NCBI GenBank assembly: GCA_963674495.2
Contig: CAXXLG010000001.1
Span: 930,001 to 994,000 of the forward strand
DNA: 64,000 nucleotides
DNA from: RGIG3178 sp963674495
Lineage (GTDB): Bacteria > Bacillota > Clostridia > Christensenellales > QAND01
Direction of reading: 5' to 3'
A program made the translations under genes and the position numbers. The notes under the pieces are model-generated. The model was given only the letters and a program-made list of their open reading frames with translations, did no database searches and had not been told where the DNA came from. Of the stretch, positions 44,532 to 53,798 are shown piece by piece (position 1 is the stretch's first letter; every line of letters begins with the position of its first letter).

Positions 44532-44957
44532 TTATTGTTGGCAATCTGAACACAGTCCGTACACCTCAATGCGATGATATGCTTCCTCAAAATGATGCTG
44601 TTGTGCCAGCTTTTCCCAAAACGGGTTGTTACACGGGAAGTTGATAATGCGCCCACAGGACATGCATACCAGATGATGATGGTGTGCCCCGTCGCAAATC
44701 ATATAACGCGCAATACCCCTCGTATCTATCATCGATTCCAGCAACCCCAGATTCTCGAAGTTTTGAACATTGCGGTAAATCGTGGCGCGATCCATTTCCA
44801 TGATATCGGGTAAAAAGCCTTTCAAGTCCATAACGGACAACATTCTGCCCGCCTGCTGTAAAAACACGGTCAACAATGCCCTCTTTTGTATTGTCATACG
44901 CTGACCACGTTCACGTATCAGCGCCTCCATTTTTATAATACCGTTCATCGCATTCAC
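44532..44957 (-). CDS. zur: Fur-family zinc uptake regulator
   Basis: 141 residues. Winged helix with DRATIYRNVQNFENLGLL as recognition helix, sensor region DGAHHHHLVCMSCG, and C-terminal CSDC. The two CxxC pairs form the structural zinc site of Fur/Zur. Placement before znuACB marks it as Zur. GTG at 44957 has AAAGGA upstream; ATG at 44948 is the alternative. Confidence 0.88.
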   Translation of the reverse strand: MNAMNGIIKMEALIRERGQRMTIQKRALLTVFLQQAGRMLSVMDLKGFLPDIMEMDRATIYRNVQNFENLGLLESMIDTRGIARYMICDGAHHHHLVCMSCGRIINFPCNNPFWEKLAQQHHFEEAYHRIEVYGLCSDCQQ

Positions 44958-44975
44958 GCCTTTTCCTTTGCCCTA

Positions 44976-45004
44976 ATTATACTGCTTACATACCGTTACC
45001 GCAA
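44976..45004 (-). promoter_or_regulatory. Predicted promoter of zur
   Basis: Minus strand TTGCGG, 17 bases, TATAAT, about 20 bases before the zur start. Confidence 0.65.
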
Positions 45005-45045
45005 ATTAAACCCAGGCGCTGTTTTCGCGTATATTTATACAATAT

Positions 45046-45074
45046 AAAAGCGGCAGGTTCTCCCTGCCGCCTTT
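45046..45074 (-). terminator. Intrinsic terminator of the MacAB-like operon
   Basis: GCGGCAGG (45050) pairs with CCTGCCGC (45063-45070). The minus-strand tail is TTTTATATT. It lies 22 bases past the permease stop. Confidence 0.8.
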
Positions 45075-45095
45075 CTATTCAACATGCATTTATTC

Positions 45096-46271
45096 TTATT
45101 CGTAGCGCAGCGCCTCGATGGGCTGCAATTTGGAAGCTTTGTTGGCTGGATAAACGCCGAACGCCACACCAACCGCAACGGAGAATCCGATGGCCAAAAG
45201 CGCCACAGCGGGCGAGAGTGACAGTGTCATTTCTGTTATAATCCTGCCGATTACGGCTAACCCGAACATACCCAGCAGTATGCCCGCAAACCCACCAAAC
45301 AAAGACAACACCACCGCCTCGATTAAAAACTGCGAAAGGATGTCGCTGCGCTGTGCGCCAATGGCCTTGCGTATGCCGATCTCGCGCGTTCTCTCCGATA
45401 CCGACACAAGCATAATGTTCATGATGCCGATCCCGCCAACCAGCAGTGAGATGCCCGCAATGCCCGCCAATACCATGGTCAACATCCCCGTGATGCTGCT
45501 GAACGTTTCAAGCAGTTGTGTCTGGTTGCTGATCGTATAGGCATCGGAATCTCCAGTGAGGTGTAACAGGAAACTTTCCAGCGTGCTTTGTGCCTGCGTT
45601 ACCGTGCCCTCGGATTGTGCCGATGCAAAAAACGACTGGATGGTTGTGTTCTGGAACAGACGCTGGGCGGTTGTAAACGGAATGATGGCCTGGTTGTCGC
45701 TTTGTCCCGTCGCTGTTGTACCCACTTCTTCCAACACGCCGACAATTTTAAAGCTTCGGCCCGAGATGTTAACCGTTTCGCCAATCGCATTGCGCGTGCC
45801 AAACAGCTCGTCGCACACGTCCACGCCCACCACACATACTGCCGTTCGGTTGTCAATGTCGGACTGGGTTAAAAAGCGGCCCTGCGTTACAGCTAGTGTT
45901 CGAATCTGCGCATAGCTTGGCAACACACCCTGCACCGACGTATCGTCCAGCGTATCCGTACCGTTTTGAATTGTTTCACTGCTTCTTACGATGGGAGATA
46001 TACTGCCGATTCCGCCATTCCCTTCAAGGGATTCCAAATCATCCAGCGTAAGACGGATCGAACTACGTTGCGTACGGATGCTGACGGATAGAAGGTTGGT
46101 CCCCAAAGAAGATATCTGGTTTGTTACGGTGCTGGTCGTGCCGATTCCTAGCGATACCAACATGGTAACGGCCACAACGCCTATGATGATTCCCAGTGAC
46201 GTTAAAAACGAACGCACCTTGTTGGCGCTTATGGCCGCAAGCGCCATCTTGATGGATTCTATGAATTTCAT
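45096..46271 (-). CDS. MacB-like ABC transporter permease
   Basis: 391 residues. N-terminal helix, large extracellular MacB_PCD domain (about 45-245), then three helices of the FtsX type (SLLVGGIGIMNIMLVSVSERTREIGIRKAIGA is the hallmark). GGAGG is before the ATG. With the ATPase and adaptor it forms a tripartite-type exporter of peptides or antibiotics. Confidence 0.9.
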   Translation of the reverse strand: MKFIESIKMALAAISANKVRSFLTSLGIIIGVVAVTMLVSLGIGTTSTVTNQISSLGTNLLSVSIRTQRSSIRLTLDDLESLEGNGGIGSISPIVRSSETIQNGTDTLDDTSVQGVLPSYAQIRTLAVTQGRFLTQSDIDNRTAVCVVGVDVCDELFGTRNAIGETVNISGRSFKIVGVLEEVGTTATGQSDNQAIIPFTTAQRLFQNTTIQSFFASAQSEGTVTQAQSTLESFLLHLTGDSDAYTISNQTQLLETFSSITGMLTMVLAGIAGISLLVGGIGIMNIMLVSVSERTREIGIRKAIGAQRSDILSQFLIEAVVLSLFGGFAGILLGMFGLAVIGRIITEMTLSLSPAVALLAIGFSVAVGVAFGVYPANKASKLQPIEALRYE

Positions 46272-46951
46272 GCTCCCACCTCCTCTTCGCGCGCCACGAT
46301 GCGTCCGTCCGAAAGATAAACGCTCCTTTGCGCTTGTTTTGCCAAATGCGCGTCATGGGTGATCAGTACGATGGTTTTACCACTCCCATGTAGCTCCTTG
46401 AGGATGCGTATGATCTCCCACCCTGAATGGGAATCGAGGTTGCCTGTCGGTTCGTCGGCGAGAATGAGCGCGGGCTGTGTCACCAGCGCACGTGCGATGG
46501 CCACCCGTTGCTGCTGGCCGCCGGAGAGTTGGTTGGGGCGGTGATGCGTCCGGTCCGATAGTCCTACACGCTGCAAAGCCTCCATTGCTCGATCACGTCG
46601 AATGGTCGCACCGACGCCCTGATACACCAACGGCAAGGCAACATTATCAAGTGCACTAAGTTTCTGAAGCAGGTTAAACTGCTGGAACACAAAGCCGATT
46701 TTCTGGTTGCGAATTGTGCTCAGTTCCCTTTCACTGCAAACCGAGATGTCTTCGCCATCCAATGCATAGTAACCTTCGTCCGGTATGTCCAGACATCCCA
46801 TGATGTTCATCATGGTAGACTTTCCGCTTCCTGATGGCCCAACGATGGCGACAAACTCCTGATCCAAAACGCAAAGATCGATTTCGCTGAGCGCATGAAC
46901 GGCGTTCTCTCCCATGGTATAGGTTTTGCTGACACCCCGCATTTTGATCAT
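46268..46951 (-). CDS. MacB/LolD-like ABC transporter ATP-binding protein
   Basis: 227 residues. Walker A GPSGSGKSTMMNIMG, FVFQQFNLL, signature LSGGQQQR, Walker B LILADEPTGNLD, ITHDAHLAKQ. It overlaps the genes on both sides by four bases, so all three are one operon. Confidence 0.93.
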   Translation of the reverse strand: MIKMRGVSKTYTMGENAVHALSEIDLCVLDQEFVAIVGPSGSGKSTMMNIMGCLDIPDEGYYALDGEDISVCSERELSTIRNQKIGFVFQQFNLLQKLSALDNVALPLVYQGVGATIRRDRAMEALQRVGLSDRTHHRPNQLSGGQQQRVAIARALVTQPALILADEPTGNLDSHSGWEIIRILKELHGSGKTIVLITHDAHLAKQAQRSVYLSDGRIVAREEEVGA

Positions 46952-48486
46952 TGGTCGATACCTCCGGGTTTGGTTCCGCCGCCCTGCCGATCGCCGGGAA
47001 CATCAAAGCCGTTCATCATGAATCCGCTGTTGACGCTACTGTCCGATGCCAACTGGGCATAGGCAATTTCATCGCCCCCGGTCAGCCCGCTGGTGATCTC
47101 GATATAACTACCGTCCGTGATGCCCGTCTCCACTTCGATATAATTCGAGCTGTCCATGGTGCCCGGCGTGGCGGATGCCGTGGTTTCGATAGCAGCCGCC
47201 TTCATCACATATTGTTTGCCACCCATGGAGATCAGCGCATCCACTGGTACGGTCACTACATTTTCCCTATAGGCCGTACATATATCGGCGGAAGCGCTCA
47301 TGCCCGGCAATACGCCATTTGCATCGGCAAGGGAGATGACCACATCGTATGTTGCCACACCGCCCGAGGATACCCCGACCGATGATACGCGTTGTACTGT
47401 GCCGGTAAAGGTTTTATTTGACAGCGCATCCACCGCTACCGTTGCATTCTGTCCCGGCATAACACTTGCGATGTCCAACTCATCCACCGCTACGCTCAGC
47501 GTATATTCATCAGCACTCAATAGATTGAACATGAGCGTATCCGAATCCAGCACACCGCCATCTGTGATCGCAAGGTCGGACAATATGCCGTTGGCGGGCG
47601 CTACCACCGCCAACGCACCTGCATAGCCTTCGTCCAGCCCTGTTTGTACCAACTGCATCAGTGTGGAACCCTCGCTAACCCGATCATTCTCATCCACCGA
47701 AATGGAACTGACGTAACCTCCTGTCGCCACCACTGCCACCGGTGCATTGATCATGAGTTCTCCTTGTCCAATTGCGTTTGCGTCGGTATCATAGATGGTC
47801 ACCTCGGTACCCTGATCGTAAACATCGGAAGTAATCAGCACCCTTGCCGTGCCCTGCGAATCGGTTTTAACCACTGTACCGCTGATCTTCTTGTCGTCTA
47901 CTTCAACGTTCACCTTCTGGTTTATGGCGAGTTCAACACCTTCGGTCGGCGTAAACTCCACGTACATATCACCGTCTGAAGAGATAACACACAACACACT
48001 GCGCTGCTGCACGATGCCCACATCATCGCCTTCGCTGACGCTGAGCATCTTAATTCGTCCTTTCACAGGGGACTTCACCTTTGTGATACCGCTTGAGTAG
48101 GTATACAGCTTGGTCAAAGACATGTGATCTTCCGTCATGGCATCTGCGATAGATGAAAGTTGGCGCGAACTGTCTGCGTTGGCAGACAATACAGCAAGCA
48201 AATCACCGCGTTCAACCGCGTCGCCGCTAAGCGCAATCACTTGTATACCCGTACCGCCGGCCAGCGCACTATACGGCGTCGTTTGCGCCGAGGATACAGA
48301 ACCCGATCCGTTCACCGTTGTTTCAATATTCCTGGTTCCCACCTGGTAAATGGCGTATTGTACGCTCTCCTCTTCCCCTTTTGGTGAAAACACAAGGAGT
48401 ACGATGGCAATCAGTACTGCCAGCGACACAACGATTGCGATGATTTTTGTTCTCTTCCCCGTGTTCTTGCGCTTTTTATTGTCCAT
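46948..48486 (-). CDS. MacA/HlyD-like periplasmic adaptor protein
   Basis: 512 residues. Short basic start, one membrane helix (TKIIAIVVSLAVLIAIVLLVF), then barrel-sandwich/lipoyl halves (GDLLAVLSANADSS, GRIKMLSVSEGDDV, GYVSSISVDENDRVSEGSTLMQLV) and beta-barrel domains. It is Gly/Thr/Ser-rich near the end. In a monoderm cell it would link the ABC pump to the cell surface. GAGGAG precedes the ATG at 48486. Confidence 0.87.
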   Translation of the reverse strand: MDNKKRKNTGKRTKIIAIVVSLAVLIAIVLLVFSPKGEEESVQYAIYQVGTRNIETTVNGSGSVSSAQTTPYSALAGGTGIQVIALSGDAVERGDLLAVLSANADSSRQLSSIADAMTEDHMSLTKLYTYSSGITKVKSPVKGRIKMLSVSEGDDVGIVQQRSVLCVISSDGDMYVEFTPTEGVELAINQKVNVEVDDKKISGTVVKTDSQGTARVLITSDVYDQGTEVTIYDTDANAIGQGELMINAPVAVVATGGYVSSISVDENDRVSEGSTLMQLVQTGLDEGYAGALAVVAPANGILSDLAITDGGVLDSDTLMFNLLSADEYTLSVAVDELDIASVMPGQNATVAVDALSNKTFTGTVQRVSSVGVSSGGVATYDVVISLADANGVLPGMSASADICTAYRENVVTVPVDALISMGGKQYVMKAAAIETTASATPGTMDSSNYIEVETGITDGSYIEITSGLTGGDEIAYAQLASDSSVNSGFMMNGFDVPGDRQGGGTKPGGIDQ

Positions 48487-48765
48487 TGCAATTCTCCTCA
48501 AACATTCATGGGTCATACCACCAAAGCGTATCATTTCGTATGCTCCTAAACGTGCAACGCACCATACATAGACAGATCCGCCAATGACCGCTTATGGCCC
48601 TATTTACCGATATTATAACCATGCATTACGGTATAATTATGGCGGTAGTGCAAACAATTGGTGCAAATAATAGGATGTTTCGCCTAAAACCCCTTTATTG
48701 GTATACGATGCCATGAACAACCGTTATACGAATACAAACGGGATTGTTACACGTCTTCGGCGGTT

Positions 48766-49002
48766 TCATACATGATCCCCATAAACATAGGCATAAGGAT
48801 AAACGGCACCACCGTCTGCGATGCCATCCACATTTATTTTCATATAAGCGCGGTTTGATCCCGTGCAAGTCCATTCGTCCAGTGCCATTGTGCTTTTCAG
48901 ATCCGTGTGCCTGATATTTTTTTGTACAGAGGCAACGCCGAACCTCCGTCCTTTTTTTACCGTCGTGGAATACCAGTGCTCTCCTTTGATAATTTTCGCC
49001 AT
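48766..49002 (-). CDS. Small protein of unknown function
   Basis: 78 residues: MAKIIKGEHWYSTTVKKGRRF, ending YPYAYVYGDHV. No family recognised. AAGGG is five bases before the ATG, but a TATAAT lies only 12 bases upstream, so the mRNA leader would be a few bases long. It may be a real small gene or chance. Confidence 0.4.
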   Translation of the reverse strand: MAKIIKGEHWYSTTVKKGRRFGVASVQKNIRHTDLKSTMALDEWTCTGSNRAYMKINVDGIADGGAVYPYAYVYGDHV

Positions 49003-49014
49003 CCCATCCCTTCG

Positions 49015-49044
49015 ATTATATTATACTTTAAAAAATACCCGCAA
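49015..49044 (-). promoter_or_regulatory. Candidate promoter of the 78-aa gene
   Basis: Minus strand TTGCGG, 18 bases, TATAAT. It overlaps the terminator of the enolase-like gene. Confidence 0.4.
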
Positions 49045-49065
49045 CCTAATTGGCTGTGGGTATCA
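49033..49065 (-). terminator. Terminator of the enolase-like gene
   Basis: ATACCC (49035) and GGGTAT (49058-49063) with an inner AGCC/GGTT pairing; minus-strand tail TTTTTT. It lies 15 bases past the stop. Confidence 0.7.
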
Positions 49066-49079
49066 AGCGATTCCATGGG

Positions 49080-50362
49080 TTATTCGATGTCCTCAAAGCG
49101 TTTGCCCTTGAGACCATGCTTGCCCGCAAACCTCGCATGCGCTCCCAGTTCCTTCTCGATTTCGAGGAAGCGATTGCCGGGCGCTCTGACGCCGGATTCG
49201 CGTATGGTGCCGGTCTTAAGGCCGACGGCGTAGTCGCAGATGTCCACGCCTTCTCCACGGCTGGAACACGGCATGACGCCATAACTGTTGTTGTACGCCA
49301 GATTGACCATGTCGAACGATTCGGTAATGGTGCCAATCTGGTTGACCTTCAAAAGCACTGTGTTGGCGGCACCAACCTTGATACCTTCCTTTTCGCGGGC
49401 CGGGTTGGTGGTGAACAGATCATCGCCTACGACCTGGATATCCACCGCCTTTGTGAAAGCTGCCGTCAACTCGTAATCGTCCTCGGAAAGCGGGTCCTCC
49501 AGGATGACAAATGGCCACTGTTTGGACATATTGATCAGGAATTTGAGCAGCTCATCGTGGGTCATGGGTTTTTTGGAGAACAGCCCTTCGAACTTGCCGG
49601 TTTCCTTCTCAAAATACATATCGGAAGCAATGTCGATCTGGATGCCGATCTTGTTCTGGTAGCCGTGCTTGTTGATCAGCTCTGTTATCTGGTCCCATAT
49701 CTCCATATCGCTGTTGAAATAACCCGGAGGAACAGCAATGCCCCTGCGCACGCCGCCCACTTCAAGACTGTGTTTTTCCCATAGGTGCTTTGATCGGCGA
49801 TCTCGTAGATCCCACAGGGCATAGGATGCATCCGAGAAAGTTTCAAAATCATATGCCATAAATACATGAGAAGGTTCCCCGCCCGAACGAGAGCCGCCAC
49901 CATAACGACGGCTGCCGCCGAGACAACCTACGCCGGGTACCGGGAGAGTATACGCTCCGGTACCGCCGATGTGCTGGTACAATGGAATGCCAGCGAAGCA
50001 GCGGCGGCCTTCAAAACAGCGGCGGATACGGCACCGGTGGCGTATCCGCCAAGCACATCCTTGCCCACTTTGAGCATCGCTTCATCCACCGCGGTTTGCC
50101 ACGTGGTGTCCATGCCTTTGATCAACGGAGCGATTTTTTCCGTTACCGCGTTGACAGCGCGCATGACGCCTTTGCCGCGCCATTTTTCGCCGCCGTTATA
50201 GGCAAAGGGAATCTCATGAGTCTCGATGGAAACGCCTGCCGTGCCTATTGCATCACCCTTCGAGCCGTTTTCCGTAATAACCATAGCTTCCACGCCCGCA
50301 TGATCCCTTTCGGACATGATTTGTCGTGCCGTGACCGAGACGATTGTACTTTTTGCCATCAT
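49080..50362 (-). pseudogene. Divergent enolase-family gene interrupted by a -1 frameshift
   Basis: The N-terminal half (50362 to about 49992) and C-terminal half (about 49990 to 49080) lie in different frames. The join should read ASLGIPLYQHIGG but one G is missing at 49990-49991. Enolase elements remain: IDIASD, VILEDPLSEDD and QVVGDDLFTTNP hold the metal ligands and LLKVNQIGT the catalytic Lys. But the SGASTG loop is replaced, the SHRSGET loop reads SSRGEG, and the Lys of GQIKTG is Arg (GTIRESG). So this is a paralogue, not standard glycolytic enolase. AAGGAG precedes the ATG. A sequencing error, a real pseudogene or programmed frameshifting are all possible. Confidence 0.75.
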
Positions 50363-50606
50363 GTTTTCTCCTTGTTTTTCTTTGGATGTATATATGAAAT
50401 GGCCAAGTTTTGGGCTTGCCTTCTCCATCCGCTGATTAGGGAACTCTCCCATTTAGAAACCACGCAATTTTCGCCATGCATCTGTTTTGTGAATCCTAAG
50501 TAATGTTGATTTTTTGTAACATTTCTTGTGCATTTTTACATCATACTTAGCACGGCGGTTTGTAAAATTGCACGCTGTTGAGCATATCATGAGTGATTGT
50601 GTATAA

Positions 50607-50638
50607 AAAAGGGGCGCACCGGATGGTGCGCCCCTTTT
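50607..50638 (-). terminator. Strong intrinsic terminator of the CoA-disulfide reductase gene
   Basis: GGGGCGCACC and GGTGCGCCCC, four-base loop, with TTTTTT on the minus strand. It lies 18 bases past the stop. Confidence 0.92.
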
Positions 50639-50655
50639 CATACCGTAAAGCCGTA

Positions 50656-53145
50656 TCAGGAGATGAACAGGTTGACGTCCGATTCCTCCGCGTCCCCAAG
50701 ATACGTCGCCACGCCGCCCAGTTCCACGCCGTCGATAAGTTCCTCTTCCTTGATGCCCATCACGTCCATGGACATGGTGCATGCGATCAGCTTGACGCCG
50801 CCTTCCATTGCTTGCTGCATCATGGTCTTCAACGCATCCACACGCTTGTCGCGCATGACTTTTTTCATCATTTTCGTGCCCATGCCGGCCATGTTCATCT
50901 TGGACAACTTCAATTTATGCACGCCGCGCGGCATCATGCGCCCGAACATCGATTCGATGAGCGACTTTTTCACGCGCTGTTTTTCCGGCTTTCTCAGTGC
51001 ATTCAATCCCCAAAAAGTGAAGAACATGGTCACCGGCCGGCCCATGGATGCCGCGCCATTGGCGATAATAAATGAGGCTAGTACCTTGTCCAAATCGCCG
51101 CTGAACACGATGAGTGTTTTGCCGTCCGCCCTGTGTGCCGCAGCCACACCTGCCACTTGCTCCAACGCCTGCTCCGTTCCCTTTTGGATGTATACGACAT
51201 AGTCCTTGCCACGCTTTTCCGATTTAACCAATGTGTTGCCGGTCCGGCGGCACCATGTATCCACGTCGCGGGTAAAGCCCGCGTCGGTCGCTACCACCTC
51301 GATGATCTGTCCGTTCTCAATGCCGTTTATGGTCTGAAACACCTTCATGATGGGCCCCGGGCACTGCAGTCCGCTGCAATCCACGCGAACCGCTGCGATT
51401 ACATCGCCAAGATCGTGCTCCGAAACCTGCGTATGCGCTTGCGTGGTCATGTCATGATCCTCCTGTGCCCCTTGCTGGTCATCATCACCGTACACTGCCC
51501 GGTAAAACGTTACACCGCCGGGGTATACCTTCACGTTCTTAAACCCGTTCTGCATCAAAATACGTGCGCCATTGTAAGCTTTAACGGCAATGGCACAGAA
51601 TACAATGGTTTCTTTGGTCTTGTCCAATTCGTTGATCCGTTTGCGCAGCATGCCCAACGGAATTCCGAAGGCATCGGGTATGCTATATGCCATCCGTTCA
51701 ACGTCCTCTCGCACATCCAGGATTTGCCTGTTCGCGTCATCCTGCTCCATTATATTCCATTCGGCCATCGCAACCTTGTGTGTCAGTATATTTTCCGCCA
51801 TGAAGCCGGCCATGTTGACCGGATCCTTTGCCGAGGAATACGGCGGCGCATAGGCAAGTTCCAGATCTTTTAAATCCTCGATGCCGCCATGCAGTCTGAT
51901 GGTAACAGCGATGGTATCAATGCGCTTGTCCACCCCCTCCTGCCCCACAATCTGCGCACCATAGATCTTCTTCCCGTCCATGGAAAACACGAGCTTGATG
52001 GTCATAGTGGTGCTGCCGGGATAATAGCCGGCATGAGAACGCTGTACGATGGTAACCGTCTCATAATCCTTGCCGCGCACCATGCCTTTGCGCATGAGCG
52101 CCTTTTCGCTAGATCCGGTGGAAGCCGCAGTCAGTTCAAAAATTTTGGCAACGGATGTGCCCATCGTGCCATCGTACATCTCCATGGCACCCATGATGTT
52201 ATTGGCGCAAATCCTACCCTGTTTGTTGGCGGGTCCGGCCAGGGGAATCATGGTGCGGTCTCCAGAGATAAAATCCGTTGTTTCGATCACATCGCCCACG
52301 GCATAGATATCTGGATCCGATGTTTTTAGGTATGCGTCGGTTACGATGCCGCCGCGCTTGTTGACACTAAGGCCCGCTTCCCTGGCAAGTTTGCCGTTGG
52401 GACGAACGCCAATGGCGAGTATCGCCAGATCCGCCTCAACACGCTTGCCGTCTGCCAAAACGACGGTGACGGCATCCTCCGTTTGTTCAAATGCGCTCAC
52501 ACCGTTTGCCAAATGCAACGCCACGCCTTCTTCCACCAGATGGGTTTGAAGAATCCTCGCCATTTCAAAGTCCAACGGCGGCATGACCTGGTCTGCCATC
52601 TCCACCATTGCGACTTCACATCCGGCGGCGTGCAAATTTTCTGCCATCTCAAGCCCGATGAATCCACAACCCACCACCACGGCACGTTTTGGTTGTTGGG
52701 TTTGTAAATATGCTTTAACCCTGTCGGTATCCGGAATTGTCCACAGTGGAAAGATTCGATCCGCGTCGATGCCCGGGATGGGCGGTTTTAGCGGAGATGA
52801 CCCGGTGGCTATCACCAAAACATCGTAGTCTTCCCGGTATACCTCATCGTTGTCTACACGTTTGACCTCTATCTGCTTGTTCTCCCTGTCGATAGACACC
52901 ACTTCGTTGTTGACACGAACATTGATGTTATACTTCTCGCTCATGGCCTCGGGAGACTGCAACAGCAGTGATTCCCTCTCTTGGATCACGCCGCCCACAT
53001 GATAGGGCAGACCGCAGTTTGCGTAGGAGATGTACGGTCCACGTTCAAATATGGTGATGTCCGCCGTTTCGTCCAACCTTCTCAGCCTCGCTGCCGTGCT
53101 GGCCCCGCCCGCTACGCCGCCGATGATCAATACTTTTTTGCTCAT
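50656..53145 (-). CDS. CoA-disulfide reductase fused to rhodanese, TusA and DsrE-like domains
   Basis: 829 residues. The N-terminal ~450 form a flavoprotein disulfide reductase: GGVAGGASTAARLRR, redox Cys in SYANCGLPYHVGG, NAD motif VVGCGFIGLEMAENL, GDVIETTD. Residues ~455-545 are rhodanese-like (VFCAIAVKAYNGARIL, Cys retained). About 565-640 are TusA (VDCSGLQCPGPIMK). About 660-829 are DsrE/F-like, with CTMSMDVMG. It probably handles persulfide or CoA-polysulfide. GGAGG is before the ATG. The ArsR gene directly upstream probably controls it. Confidence 0.92.
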   Translation of the reverse strand: MSKKVLIIGGVAGGASTAARLRRLDETADITIFERGPYISYANCGLPYHVGGVIQERESLLLQSPEAMSEKYNINVRVNNEVVSIDRENKQIEVKRVDNDEVYREDYDVLVIATGSSPLKPPIPGIDADRIFPLWTIPDTDRVKAYLQTQQPKRAVVVGCGFIGLEMAENLHAAGCEVAMVEMADQVMPPLDFEMARILQTHLVEEGVALHLANGVSAFEQTEDAVTVVLADGKRVEADLAILAIGVRPNGKLAREAGLSVNKRGGIVTDAYLKTSDPDIYAVGDVIETTDFISGDRTMIPLAGPANKQGRICANNIMGAMEMYDGTMGTSVAKIFELTAASTGSSEKALMRKGMVRGKDYETVTIVQRSHAGYYPGSTTMTIKLVFSMDGKKIYGAQIVGQEGVDKRIDTIAVTIRLHGGIEDLKDLELAYAPPYSSAKDPVNMAGFMAENILTHKVAMAEWNIMEQDDANRQILDVREDVERMAYSIPDAFGIPLGMLRKRINELDKTKETIVFCAIAVKAYNGARILMQNGFKNVKVYPGGVTFYRAVYGDDDQQGAQEDHDMTTQAHTQVSEHDLGDVIAAVRVDCSGLQCPGPIMKVFQTINGIENGQIIEVVATDAGFTRDVDTWCRRTGNTLVKSEKRGKDYVVYIQKGTEQALEQVAGVAAAHRADGKTLIVFSGDLDKVLASFIIANGAASMGRPVTMFFTFWGLNALRKPEKQRVKKSLIESMFGRMMPRGVHKLKLSKMNMAGMGTKMMKKVMRDKRVDALKTMMQQAMEGGVKLIACTMSMDVMGIKEEELIDGVELGGVATYLGDAEESDVNLFIS

Positions 53146-53161
53146 AGAATACTACCTCCGT

Positions 53162-53467
53162 TTATCCATTCAAAATCGCCTGAAGGATCGTGGACACCAA
53201 TGGATCCTTGATCCGATAGATCATTTCCTTCCCGCTCCGCTCCCCTGATACAATGCCTGCCGCTCTCAACTTACCAAGATGCTGTGAAATGGTGGGCTGC
53301 GCAACGTCAAGACAGTCCTGCAGGCCGCCAACGTTGCACGGTCCATCCATCATCAACCTAGCAAGCAAACAAAGACGCACGGGATGCGCCATGGTCTTGA
53401 GGACTTCTGCCTTCACTGTAATAGCTTTCTTCAAGGCTTCCTTTTCCCTGCTATCCATGCTTTCCAT
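53162..53467 (-). CDS. ArsR-family repressor of the sulfur operon
   Basis: 101 residues. Winged helix with DVAQPTISQHLGKLRAAGIVSGERSGKEMIYRI, close to the BigR/SqrR/YgaV group that senses persulfides through Cys. Three Cys (RLCLLAR, GPCNVGG, QDCLD) are present, but there is no C-terminal Cys as in SqrR, so the sensing mechanism is uncertain. GGAGG precedes the ATG. It is 16 bases upstream of the reductase gene. Confidence 0.87.
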   Translation of the reverse strand: MESMDSREKEALKKAITVKAEVLKTMAHPVRLCLLARLMMDGPCNVGGLQDCLDVAQPTISQHLGKLRAAGIVSGERSGKEMIYRIKDPLVSTILQAILNG

Positions 53468-53522
53468 GCAATCCTCCTATAAAATCATTCATGTTCATCA
53501 TTTTTATTCATCATTAATATAC

Positions 53523-53555
53523 ATATATTCTAATATATTGATAATTAAATGTCAA
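53523..53555 (-). promoter_or_regulatory. Promoter with overlapping operator for the ArsR/CoA-disulfide reductase operon
   Basis: Minus strand TTGACA, 17 bases, TAGAAT (53527-53532). The palindrome ATATATT-CT-AATATAT (53523-53538) covers the -10. This AT-rich inverted repeat is like those bound by BigR-type regulators, so it suggests autoregulation. The gap from 53556 to 53798 holds only a TATAAT (53759-53764) that may serve the next gene rightward. Confidence 0.7.
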
Positions 53556-53798
53556 AGTATTTTTTTAAATATATATGAACATTTTCTGGCGGCAGTTGCA
53601 TCACATTTATAGCATTGGTTTTATCAATTATAATTTCTTCAAATGCGATAAGTCCCCTATAATAGTGCAGTAGCCTCACTTGACAGACGGGGTAATAACC
53701 TTTACGTTTACAGTGTTTCCAATCACTGTAATCACTATCCGACATGCACGGTATTGTGTATAATTCAACAGTGGACGAAAGCTTCACAAGGAGTTGCC

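Noticed and set aside
53545..53787. 80-aa minus-strand frame
   Set aside because: It lies upstream of the ArsR promoter on the same strand with no ribosome site or family; probably chance in an AT-rich gap.
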